Of a DNA stretch of 5,265 nt, positions 1 through 5,265 are shown one piece after another. This stretch comes from Phycisphaeraceae bacterium (lineage in GTDB: Bacteria > Planctomycetota > Phycisphaerae > Phycisphaerales > Phycisphaeraceae). The stretch spans positions 1-5,265 of the forward strand of contig JADZET010000046.1 in the NCBI GenBank assembly GCA_020850375.1. Direction: 5' to 3'. Positions within the stretch are counted from its first letter, which is position 1; each line of letters opens with the position of its first letter. Made by a program: the position numbers and the translations under genes. The notes beneath the pieces were generated by a model, which saw only the letters and a program-made list of their open reading frames with translations, was not told the origin of the DNA and did no database searches.

Positions 1-1016
1 CGCTGCCGCGGCCGATCAAGTGGTTCTGCGTGCCCAACTGCTTCCGGGCGGAGCGGCCGCAGCGGGGGCGGTCGCGCGAGTTCCTGCAGTGGAACGCGGA
101 CATCATCGGGAGCGATTCGCCGCTGGCCGACGCCGAGTGCATCTTCACGCTGGTGGACCTGATGGCGGAGCTGGGGCTGCGGCCGGAGCAGGTGAAGGTC
201 AAGATCAGCCACCGGCAGACGGTCAAGCACATCCTGTCGCGTCTGGGCGTGGCCGAGGAGCAGATGCTCGCGGCGTTCGAGCTGCTGGACCGGCGTGACA
301 AGCTCGAGGCTGAGGAGTTCGCGGGCGAGGCGGCGAAGCTCGGGCTCGAGTCTGAACGGGTCGAGCGGTTCGAGCAGGTCTGCCGGCGGAAGTTCCCGGC
401 CGACGAGCTCGAGCACCTGTCGCGGGCGATCGGGATGGACAGCCCGCTGGAGGACCTGATGACGCTGCACGACCAGCTCGCGGCGTTCGGGATCCTGCCG
501 TGGTGCGAGTACGACCTGGGGATCGTGCGCGGGTTGGCGTACTACACGGGGATGGTGTTCGAGATCCACGAGGTCAGCGGCGCGGAGCGGGCGATCGCGG
601 GGGGGGGTCGTTACGACAAGCTGATCGAGCTGTTCGGCGGGCCCTCGATGCCGGCGGTGGGGTTCGGGATGGGCGACGTGGTGTTGTCGAACGTGCTGTT
701 CGATAAGGGGCTGATCCCGGCGGAGATCGCGCCGGGGCCGGACGCGTTCGTGCTGTCGATGAGTGACGCGGGGCAGGCGGCGGCGCCGGGGGTGGCGGCG
801 GGGCTGCGGCGGGCGGGCGTGCACGCGCGGTTCAGCTACAAGACTTCGCGGAACTTGGGCAAGCTGCTCAAGGAGGCCAGCGCGGCCAGAGCCCGCGTGG
901 CGGTGATCCTCGACGACAGCGTCACGCAGGGGCGCGTGAGCGTGAAGGACCTGGGCACGGGCGAGCAGCGCGAGGTGGCGATGGCGGATCTGGCGTCAGC
1001 GCTGCGGACTCCCTGA
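1..1016 (+). CDS. hisS: Histidyl-tRNA synthetase, 5'-truncated by window edge
   Basis: Class II aminoacyl-tRNA synthetase that activates histidine with ATP and charges tRNA-His in the cytoplasm. The frame is open from base 3 to the TGA at 1014-1016 and gives 337 visible residues (residue n has its codon at 3n). Visible marks are motif 2 (FRAERPQRGR, residues 14-23, with the ATP-binding Arg15), the histidine-specific loop VRGLAYYTG (residues 175-183, Arg176 matching E. coli Arg259), and the motif 3 region AGGGRYDKL followed by PAVGFGMG. A C-terminal anticodon-binding domain runs from about residue 247 (DAFVLSMSD) to the end. Compared with the roughly 424-residue E. coli enzyme, about 100 N-terminal residues including motif 1 are missing off the left edge. 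The in-frame GTG at 30 lies inside motif 2 and is not a start. The text WNADIIG after motif 2 and Ala in place of Asp in GLDYY recall a variant subgroup rather than damage. recO follows after 42 bases, so co-transcription is likely. Confidence 0.97.
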   Translation, partial: LPRPIKWFCVPNCFRAERPQRGRSREFLQWNADIIGSDSPLADAECIFTLVDLMAELGLRPEQVKVKISHRQTVKHILSRLGVAEEQMLAAFELLDRRDKLEAEEFAGEAAKLGLESERVERFEQVCRRKFPADELEHLSRAIGMDSPLEDLMTLHDQLAAFGILPWCEYDLGIVRGLAYYTGMVFEIHEVSGAERAIAGGGRYDKLIELFGGPSMPAVGFGMGDVVLSNVLFDKGLIPAEIAPGPDAFVLSMSDAGQAAAPGVAAGLRRAGVHARFSYKTSRNLGKLLKEASAARARVAVILDDSVTQGRVSVKDLGTGEQREVAMADLASALRTP

Positions 1017-1058
1017 ACTCTCCCAGCCAGCTTCCGGGGGCGGGGGCACAGGTGGGCC

Positions 1059-1859
1059 ATGCCGCGATTCAAGGATCAGGCGATCTGCGTGCGGCGGATG
1101 GACTGGTCGGAGACCAGCGAGTTGGTCACGCTGTTGACGGCGGAGCACGGGCTGGTGCGGGGGCTGGCCAAGGGCTCGCGACGGATGAGCCCGGGGAGCG
1201 TGGCGAAGTTCTCGGGGGGGATCGAGCTGTTGACGTTGGGGCAGGTGCTCGGGAGCCTGCGCAGCGCGCAGGAGCTGGCGAACATCACGGAGTGGGACCT
1301 GCAGGAGCCGTATCGGGGGCTGCGGCAGGATTGGGCTGCGCAGCAGACGGCGCTCTACGCGGCGGACCTGGTCAGTGCGCTGCTGGCTGAGCATGACGCG
1401 CACCCGGTGAGCTACGAGGCGATGAGGGTATTTCTCGACGGGCTGACGGCGAAGTCGGGCGCGAGTCGGGAAGAGGCATTGGCGTTGTTTCAGTGGCGGT
1501 TATTGACGGACACGGGGTATCAGCCGGTGATCGACCGCGACGCGCGGACGGGCCAGTCGTTGACGGAGGCGGAGGCGTACTGGTTCGACCCGCAGGCGGG
1601 GGGGTTCACGACGGCGGCGGGGGAGGGGACGGAGATGAAGGGGGCGGGGCCATGGCGCGTGCGGCCCGAGACGCTGGCGGCGATGCGTGCGGTGTCCAAC
1701 GCGGCGGGGGAGCAGAAGGGTTGGCTTGCCCCGTCACCCGTGCCGCGTCCCCTTGATTCAGCGACGCTCGGGCGTGTGAACAGGCTGCTGTGCGTGTACG
1801 TGCGGAGCATCGTGGACAGGGCGCTGCCGACGATGGGGTTTGTGCTGGGTGAGGGGTGA
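1059..1859 (+). CDS. recO: DNA repair protein RecO
   Basis: RecO loads RecA onto SSB-coated single-stranded DNA with RecR (and RecF) in gap repair, and anneals complementary strands. The 266-residue product has the family layout. The N-terminal OB fold is at about residues 1-80 (FKDQAICVRRMDWSETSELV, then LTAEHGLVRGLAKGSRR). A helical middle part follows (AQELANITEWDL, then ALFQWRLLTDTGYQPVIDR near 143-160). A C-terminal helix ends with RLLCVYVRSIVDRALPTMGFV. Length is normal for the family. Many RecO proteins carry four zinc-binding cysteines after the GYxPxxDR segment; here those positions read D161, T164 and then FTTAAGEG (183-190), so the zinc site is gone, as also seen in some other RecO proteins. 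The ATG at 1059 is chosen because the canonical N terminus starts there; a modest purine run AGGTGG (1050-1055) sits only 3 bases upstream. The gene follows hisS closely and runs into a convergent gene 26 bases on. Confidence 0.93.
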   Translation: MPRFKDQAICVRRMDWSETSELVTLLTAEHGLVRGLAKGSRRMSPGSVAKFSGGIELLTLGQVLGSLRSAQELANITEWDLQEPYRGLRQDWAAQQTALYAADLVSALLAEHDAHPVSYEAMRVFLDGLTAKSGASREEALALFQWRLLTDTGYQPVIDRDARTGQSLTEAEAYWFDPQAGGFTTAAGEGTEMKGAGPWRVRPETLAAMRAVSNAAGEQKGWLAPSPVPRPLDSATLGRVNRLLCVYVRSIVDRALPTMGFVLGEG

Positions 1860-1873
1860 TTGAAGGCTGAAAC

Positions 1874-1892
1874 CGCCTGGGCCGATCAGGCG
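1874..1892. terminator. Possible hairpin between convergent genes
   Basis: CGCCTG (1874-1879) and CAGGCG (1887-1892) form a perfect 6-bp stem with a 7-base loop. It sits just after the recO stop and overlaps the stop codon of the minus-strand gene (1886-1888). The position fits a shared terminator for the convergent pair. There is no U-run on the + side and only a weakly U-rich tail (GTTTCAGCCTTC) on the minus side, so this may be chance in GC-rich DNA. Confidence 0.3.
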
Positions 1893-2395
1893 ACGCCCTC
1901 GATGCGTTGGACATAGAAACTCGAGTCGGTGGCCCGCGGGCCGATCATGTGCCAGGAGAGCGGGAAGCGGGGTTTAGAGGCGGCGTAGGCCTCGAAGATG
2001 CGGCGGCCCCAGTTGTACTGCTGCTCGATGTTGCGTTCGACGCGGGCGGTGTCGGTCGAGGGGATGAACTCGCAGGTGGTGTAGTTCCAGTTGGGGTCGA
2101 CGCGGACGAGGAGGTGTCCTTCGGACCAGTCGATGGGGTACCCGTGGACGTAGCCCTCGCCTGTGCCGGGGGTGTGGAACCAGAAGCAGAGGTAGCGGTC
2201 CTTGTCGGCGGTGGAGGTATCCTGGGTTCCGCCGAGGAGGAGGCGTGCGTGCGAGACGCGGACGGGGACGACGCCCAGACGTTTACGGGCGATCCAGACC
2301 TGTCGGCTCTGAACGTCATAAAGGCCGACGTGGGCGTAGTCCACGCGGATCTTGTCGGAGCAGTAGCGGGTGTTGATCTTGCGGTCGGCGGGCAC
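1886..2395 (-). CDS. Hypothetical protein, aromatic-rich, minus strand
   Basis: I do not recognise this 169-residue protein. The reading is clearly protein-like: its codons mostly end in C or G, and it holds six Trp and ten Tyr with three Cys (12, 70, 108). Notable parts are VGLYDVQSRQVWIARKRLG (23-41), RYLCFWFHTPGTGEGYVHGYP (67-87, given here as ends and Cys70/His74/His84), and LVRVDPNWNYTTCEFIP (96-112). A helical stretch RVERNIEQQYNWGRRIFEAYA (118-138) follows, with Arg118, Glu120, Trp129 and Arg132. The N-terminal half looks beta-rich. No signal peptide or membrane segment is seen, so it is probably cytoplasmic. The start is GTG at 2395, the only usual start codon between it and the upstream in-frame stop (2507-2509). 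No Shine-Dalgarno precedes it (the bases just before read TAAGTTCCTTTCCC), so the start is uncertain and translation may be leaderless or begin at a rare codon. It converges on recO and diverges from the 139-residue gene. Confidence 0.75.
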   Translation of the reverse strand: MPADRKINTRYCSDKIRVDYAHVGLYDVQSRQVWIARKRLGVVPVRVSHARLLLGGTQDTSTADKDRYLCFWFHTPGTGEGYVHGYPIDWSEGHLLVRVDPNWNYTTCEFIPSTDTARVERNIEQQYNWGRRIFEAYAASKPRFPLSWHMIGPRATDSSFYVQRIEGVA

Positions 2396-2567
2396 GGGAA
2401 AGGAACTTACCGCAAAGCGTGGCGGAGGTCCAAGGGCGGCCGGGTTGTGAAGAGGATGGGCGTGGCGTGGGTTGGGTGAGGGTTTGGCGGGCGGCGGAGC
2501 GGGCGATTATCGTATGAGGCCGGCGTCGCGGACGGCGGCGTGATTTTCTGGATGAGGAAGCGGTTTT
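2396..2567. promoter_or_regulatory. Divergent intergenic spacer with a weak + strand promoter candidate
   Basis: This 172-base spacer must contain the start signals for the minus-strand gene on its left and the 139-residue gene on its right. For the + direction the best sigma-70-like match is TTGGCG (2484-2489) and TATCGT (2508-2513), 18 bases apart, each matching four of six consensus bases. It would give a leader of roughly 45-50 bases. A good ribosome binding site, GAGGAAG (2554-2560), lies 7 bases before the ATG at 2568. In the minus direction I see no convincing promoter or ribosome binding site. No repeats or RNA gene stand out. Confidence 0.3.
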
Positions 2568-2987
2568 ATGGCGACCGGATCAGCGGACATGACGAGCGAC
2601 CTGGTGCGCGGCCGGCTGGAGAGCCAGGCGGCGGGGGTGATCGAACTGGGCCTGCCGGGGACGGATTACCGGCTGTCGCTGGCGACGGTGGGTGAAATCA
2701 AGCCCGACGCGGTGGGGCAGGTGTCGGGGCGGATCCGGGCGCGGGCGAGGCGAGTGGACGTGATCCGGGCGGGCGGGCGGTATGTCGAGCCGGTGTTCGG
2801 CCGGCCGCGACGGTTGCAGGGGTCGGTGGTGGCGGTGGATCCGGGGGCGAACACGATCACGGTCTACTGCGGCTGCCCGTTCGTGTGCGAGCTGACGGCG
2901 CCGGGGCAGCGGGCGGAGAAGTTCGAGGTGGGGCAGATGGTGAGCTTTGACGTCGAGCGGGGGGCGAGGTTCGAGGTGGCGGGGTGA
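2568..2987 (+). CDS. Hypothetical 139-residue beta-rich protein
   Basis: I do not recognise this protein. The ATG at 2568 is well supported by GAGGAAG at 2554-2560 with a 7-base spacer; a second in-frame ATG at codon 8 is less well placed. The protein looks like two small beta-barrel-type halves. Residues 13-67 run from [16 protein letters not shown] to [18 protein letters not shown]. Residues 83-137 run from [17 protein letters not shown] to [17 protein letters not shown]. Both halves begin with a G-V/L strand and end with VGQ, a basic or charged strand and a hydrophobic strand, so an internal duplication is possible (inference). A cysteine cluster C101-G-C103-P-F-V-C107 lies in the second half. 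There is no signal peptide or membrane segment. A second in-frame TGA (2991-2993) follows the first stop, and a hairpin begins 12 bases after it. Function is unknown; an OB-like nucleic-acid or ligand-binding fold is only a guess. Confidence 0.8.
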   Translation: MATGSADMTSDLVRGRLESQAAGVIELGLPGTDYRLSLATVGEIKPDAVGQVSGRIRARARRVDVIRAGGRYVEPVFGRPRRLQGSVVAVDPGANTITVYCGCPFVCELTAPGQRAEKFEVGQMVSFDVERGARFEVAG

Positions 2988-2999
2988 TTCTGAAAGAAA

Positions 3000-3021
3000 C
3001 CCAGGCATGGCAATGCCTGGG
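3000..3021. terminator. Perfect 9-bp hairpin, terminator-like
   Basis: CCCAGGCAT (3000-3008) and ATGCCTGGG (3013-3021) form a perfect stem closed by a 4-base loop, GGCA. It lies 12 bases past the stop of the 139-residue gene and 28 bases before the next ATG. On the + strand the hairpin is followed by CTTGGGATT, not by a U-run; the T6 run at 3043-3048 is too far away to be its tail. On the minus strand the tail is TTTCTTTCAG, which is U-rich. It therefore looks more like an intrinsic terminator for minus-strand transcripts, or a leader or 3'-end stabilising hairpin for the + transcript. Confidence 0.55.
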
Positions 3022-3035
3022 CTTGGGATTGTGGC

Positions 3036-3042
3036 GAAGGGG
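3036..3042 (+). promoter_or_regulatory. Ribosome binding site that fixes the UXS start at 3050
   Basis: GAAGGGG lies 7 bases (TTTTTTA) upstream of the ATG at 3050. A frame-open GTG at 2984 would add 22 residues encoded through the hairpin (beginning MILKETQAW) and unlike any Rossmann-fold N terminus. The ATG at 3050 instead gives [18 protein letters not shown], the normal start for the family. Confidence 0.8.
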
Positions 3043-3049
3043 TTTTTTA

Positions 3050-4042
3050 ATGGCTGAGGCGACTAAACGCATTCTGGTCACGGGCGGGGCGGGGTTCCTC
3101 GGGTCGCACCTGTGCGAGCGGCTGGTGGCCCAGGGGCATGACGTGATCTGCCTGGATAATTTCTTCACCAGCCAGAAGAGCAACGTCACGCACCTGTTGG
3201 ACAGGCCCAACTTCGAGCTGCTGCGGCATGACGTGACGCACCCGATTTTTTTGGAGGTGGACCAGATCTACAACCTGGCGTGCCCGGCGTCGCCGGTGCA
3301 TTACCAGTTCAACCCGATCAAGACGATCAAGACGTCGGTGATGGGGGCGATCAACGTGCTGGGGATGGCCAAGCGGACGCACGCGAAGGTTCTGCAGGCT
3401 TCGACGAGCGAGGTGTACGGCGATCCGGACGTGCACCCGCAGCCCGAGAGCTACCGGGGGAGCGTGAATCCGATCGGGCCGCGGGCGTGCTACGACGAGG
3501 GCAAGCGGTGCGCCGAGACGCTGTTCTTCGATTATCACCGGTCGAATGGGGTGAACATCCGGGTGGTGCGGATCTTCAACACATACGGGCCACGGATGCA
3601 CCCGTATGATGGGCGGGTGGTGTCGAATCTGATATTGCAGGCGCTGTCGGGCGAGGATCTGACGATCTACGGGGACGGTTCGCAGACGCGGAGTTTTTGC
3701 TACATGGACGATCTGATCGAGGGGATCAACCGGATGATGAACGGGCCGGATGATTTCGTCGGGCCGGTGAACCTCGGCAATACCGACGAGTTTACGATCC
3801 GTCAGCTGGCGGAGATGATCCTGGAGATGATGGGGTCCAAGGCGAAGATCGTTTCGCTGCCGCCGGTGGCGGACGATCCGACGCAGCGCAAGCCGGACAT
3901 CGCGCTGGCGAAGTCGAAGCTGGGATGGGAGCCGAGGGTGAAGCTGCGGGACGGGCTGGCCAAGACCATCGAATACTTCCGGGGGCTGGACCTGAGCCAG
4001 TACCGCCGGCCGACGCAGCGGACGAGCCCGGTGATCGCTTAA
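3050..4042 (+). CDS. uxs: UDP-glucuronate decarboxylase (UDP-xylose synthase)
   Basis: NAD-dependent enzyme of the extended SDR family that converts UDP-glucuronate to UDP-xylose and CO2, supplying xylose units for polysaccharides or glycans. The 330-residue product is full length for the soluble bacterial form and has no N-terminal membrane anchor, so it is cytoplasmic. The Rossmann motif GGAGFLG places glycines at 12, 15 and 18, and Asp36 ([13 protein letters not shown]) should bind the NAD ribose. [12 protein letters not shown] (75-86) is typical of UXS. Catalytic residues are seen as STSEVYG (Thr119, Ser120, Glu121) and YDEGK (Tyr148, Lys152). [10 protein letters not shown] (174-183), [15 protein letters not shown] (208-222) and [10 protein letters not shown] (275-284, with the substrate-side Arg280) complete the set. 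Glu121 and Arg280 match the residues that separate decarboxylases from simple epimerases and dTDP-glucose dehydratases. An SDR gene follows after 23 bases, so the two are probably one operon. No UDP-glucose dehydrogenase, which would supply the substrate, is in view. Confidence 0.95.
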   Translation: MAEATKRILVTGGAGFLGSHLCERLVAQGHDVICLDNFFTSQKSNVTHLLDRPNFELLRHDVTHPIFLEVDQIYNLACPASPVHYQFNPIKTIKTSVMGAINVLGMAKRTHAKVLQASTSEVYGDPDVHPQPESYRGSVNPIGPRACYDEGKRCAETLFFDYHRSNGVNIRVVRIFNTYGPRMHPYDGRVVSNLILQALSGEDLTIYGDGSQTRSFCYMDDLIEGINRMMNGPDDFVGPVNLGNTDEFTIRQLAEMILEMMGSKAKIVSLPPVADDPTQRKPDIALAKSKLGWEPRVKLRDGLAKTIEYFRGLDLSQYRRPTQRTSPVIA

Positions 4043-4065
4043 CAGGCATGGAAGGATGAACCCTC

Positions 4066-4941
4066 ATGGGCAAACGTGAGCAGTGGTTTGACCTGTCGGG
4101 CAGGGTGGCGGTGGTGACCGGCGGCGCCAGCGGGCTGGGGTATGCCATCGCGCGGGCGCTGGTGCTGCACGGGGCGAAGGTGCTGATCGGCTCGCGGACG
4201 ACGGACAAGGTCGAGGCGGCGGTCAAGCAGCTTCGGCGTGAGACGGAGACCGATACGGCGGACAGCAGCTCGCCGGTGGTGGCGGGGGTGGGCCTGGACG
4301 TGACGAACGAGGCGAGCGTGGCCAAGGCCATGCAGCGGGCGATGGATCACTTCGGCCGGCTGGACGTGCTGGTCAACTCGGCGGGGGTGATGCTGCGCAA
4401 GCCGACGTTTGAGCTCGAGCCGGCGGACTTCAACCGGATCTATGACACGCACGTGACGGGGTCGCTGCGGTGCGCGCAGGCGGCGGGGCATCTGATGCGT
4501 GAGCAGCACGCGGGGTGCATCATTAACCTGGCGTCGATCAGCTCGTTCGTGGACCTGATCGAGGTGGCGGCCTACGCGGCGGCGAAGAACGCGGTGCTGG
4601 GGCTGACGCGGTCGCTGGCCAACGAGTGGGCGAAACATGGCATCCGGACCAACGCGATCGCCCCGGGGTTCGTCCCGACGGAGATCAACCGGTCGATGAT
4701 CGAGAAGACGGATCGCGGCCGGAGAATCCTCGAGCACACGCCGATGGCGCGGTTCGGGGAGGGCAAGGAGATCGCGGGGGCGGCGGTGTTCCTGGCCAGC
4801 CCGGGGGCGAGCTTCATCAACGGGCACACGCTGGTGGTCGACGGGGGGTACATGGCCAGCGGGATCGGGGACAGCGTGGCGTGGTGGACACCCGGAAGTG
4901 TCTCAGGGGGTGGATCGCCGCAGGCACAGCAGCAGCCGTGA
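4066..4941 (+). CDS. Short-chain dehydrogenase/reductase, gluconate 5-dehydrogenase/KduD-like
   Basis: Classical SDR oxidoreductase that would interconvert a hydroxyl and a keto group using NAD(P). The cofactor motif TGGASGLG (18-25) and the residue pair Ser43-Arg44 after strand 2 suggest NADP, as an inference. The usual NNAG motif reads NSAG (104-107). Ser157 (INLASISSF), Tyr170 and Lys174 (YAAAK) form the active site. The fourth tetrad residue, normally Asn, aligns with His129 (DTHVTGSL). SLANEWAKHGIRTNAIAPGF and the ending VVDGGYMASGI resemble gluconate 5-dehydrogenase, 2-deoxy-gluconate 3-dehydrogenase and KduD-type enzymes, which suggests a sugar-acid substrate. The exact substrate cannot be told, and FabG-like or other roles remain possible. 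A 24-residue Gly/Ser/Gln/Pro tail (268-291) extends beyond the usual family end. The ATG at 4066 has GAAGGA (4051-4056) 9 bases upstream. It lies 23 bases after the UDP-xylose synthase. Confidence 0.88.
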   Translation: MGKREQWFDLSGRVAVVTGGASGLGYAIARALVLHGAKVLIGSRTTDKVEAAVKQLRRETETDTADSSSPVVAGVGLDVTNEASVAKAMQRAMDHFGRLDVLVNSAGVMLRKPTFELEPADFNRIYDTHVTGSLRCAQAAGHLMREQHAGCIINLASISSFVDLIEVAAYAAAKNAVLGLTRSLANEWAKHGIRTNAIAPGFVPTEINRSMIEKTDRGRRILEHTPMARFGEGKEIAGAAVFLASPGASFINGHTLVVDGGYMASGIGDSVAWWTPGSVSGGGSPQAQQQP

Positions 4942-4990
4942 CGGCATTAATACGGGTGGGTTTCTGGCTGGATGACGCCTAGGATCGGGG

Positions 4991-4996
4991 GGAGGA
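4991..4996 (+). promoter_or_regulatory. Strong ribosome binding site for the pterin dehydratase
   Basis: GGAGGA sits 7 bases before the ATG at 5004 and is the best Shine-Dalgarno in the window. It fixes this start. The 62-base gap after the SDR gene shows no terminator hairpin, so read-through from upstream is possible. Confidence 0.75.
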
Positions 4997-5003
4997 CCAA
5001 GTC

Positions 5004-5265
5004 ATGGCGGAGGTTCTGGCATCGTCGCAGATCAAGGAGGCGCTGCGTGAGCTGCCGGGGTGGGCGCACGAGGGCGAGGGGTTGGTCAAGACGTTCAAGT
5101 TCAAGAATTTCCGAGAGGCGTTGAGCTTCATCGTGCGGGTGGGGCTCGAGGCGGAGGCGATCAACCACCACCCGGACCTCCGCAATGTCTACAACAGCGT
5201 GCGGATCGCGCTGAGCACGCACGACGCGGGTGGGAAGGTGACGGGCATGGACGTGGCGTTGGCCC
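5004..5265 (+). CDS. phhB: Pterin-4a-carbinolamine dehydratase, 3'-truncated by window edge
   Basis: Small cytoplasmic enzyme that dehydrates 4a-hydroxytetrahydropterin so the pterin cofactor of aromatic amino acid hydroxylases can be recycled; in bacteria without such hydroxylases other pterin-related roles have been proposed. The 87 visible residues cover most of a protein usually about 95-115 long. They show the family pattern in order: LPGWAHEGEGLVKTFKF (17-33), FREALSFIVRVGLEAE (36-51), the active-site HHP (55-57), YNSVRIALSTHD (63-74, with His73) and the closing GKVTGMDVALA (77-87, with Asp83). These match the conserved His-His-Pro, second His and Asp of the family. Only the last few residues are lost off the right edge. 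No aromatic amino acid hydroxylase is in view. It follows the SDR gene in the same direction but the gap of 62 bases leaves operon membership open. Confidence 0.93.
   Translation, partial: MAEVLASSQIKEALRELPGWAHEGEGLVKTFKFKNFREALSFIVRVGLEAEAINHHPDLRNVYNSVRIALSTHDAGGKVTGMDVALA

Noticed and set aside
1907..2479. Long + strand open frame (190 codons) opposite the minus-strand hypothetical gene
   Set aside because: Its product is almost all Gly, Val, Asp, Glu and Ala with repetitive composition, as expected for the antisense of a GC-rich gene. The minus-strand frame has the balanced, aromatic-rich composition of a real protein.
2984..3049. GTG at 2984 as an upstream start for the UDP-xylose synthase
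   Set aside because: It would translate the hairpin, overlaps the upstream stop and lacks a suitable ribosome binding site. The ATG at 3050 has GAAGGGG in place and gives the normal family N terminus.
4048..4059. Tiny ATG-GAA-GGA-TGA frame just before the SDR
   Set aside because: It contains the SDR ribosome binding site itself and is best explained as chance.
4039..4827. 262-codon minus-strand open frame across the SDR gene
   Set aside because: Arg/His/Pro-rich shadow of a well-recognised SDR; no motif or start signal of its own.
4066..5265. SDR plus pterin dehydratase as a complete pterin-recycling pair (SDR as dihydropteridine reductase)
   Set aside because: The SDR carries the classical TGGASGLG, YAAAK and APGF-PTE features of sugar or acyl SDRs, and not the distinct N-terminal motif of dihydropteridine reductase. 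No hydroxylase is present.
1..5265. CRISPR array, insertion sequence, tRNA gene or phage module
   Set aside because: No regularly spaced repeats, transposase motifs, terminal inverted repeats or tRNA-like folds were seen on either strand.

Overview
The window is a GC-rich, G-skewed stretch of an ordinary bacterial chromosome. It holds seven protein genes, two of them cut by the window edges. The best guess for the source is a planctomycete, possibly of the Phycisphaerae. This rests on the style of the HisRS and RecO proteins, the heavy use of G-ending codons on the + strand, and two hypothetical proteins set among housekeeping genes. It is an inference from memory of such genomes, not a database match.

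Layout. Bases 1-1016 carry the C-terminal three quarters of histidyl-tRNA synthetase (hisS, 5' end outside the window). After a 42-base gap comes recO (1059-1859), probably in the same transcript. A lone minus-strand gene (1886-2395) for an aromatic-rich protein of unknown function converges on recO with only 26 bases between the stops. A 172-base divergent spacer (2396-2567) leads to a 139-residue beta-rich unknown (2568-2987). A perfect 9-bp hairpin (3000-3021) separates that gene from a UDP-glucuronate decarboxylase (3050-4042). Close behind, in the same direction, come a short-chain dehydrogenase/reductase (4066-4941) and the start of a pterin-4a-carbinolamine dehydratase (5004 to the right edge).

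How the genes work together. hisS and recO are information-processing genes (tRNA charging, RecFOR recombinational repair) and share no pathway. The UDP-xylose synthase would feed xylose-containing polysaccharide or glycan synthesis. The SDR resembles sugar-acid dehydrogenases of the gluconate 5-dehydrogenase/KduD kind and may be co-transcribed with it, but a shared pathway is not shown. The pterin dehydratase is a stand-alone recycling or maintenance enzyme. No mobile element, CRISPR array, RNA gene or phage signature was seen. The most notable points are the orientation-independent G-over-C skew, the two unrecognised proteins, a terminator-like hairpin whose U-rich side faces the minus strand, a RecO that has lost its zinc-finger cysteines, and an SDR with a histidine where the catalytic-tetrad asparagine normally lies.
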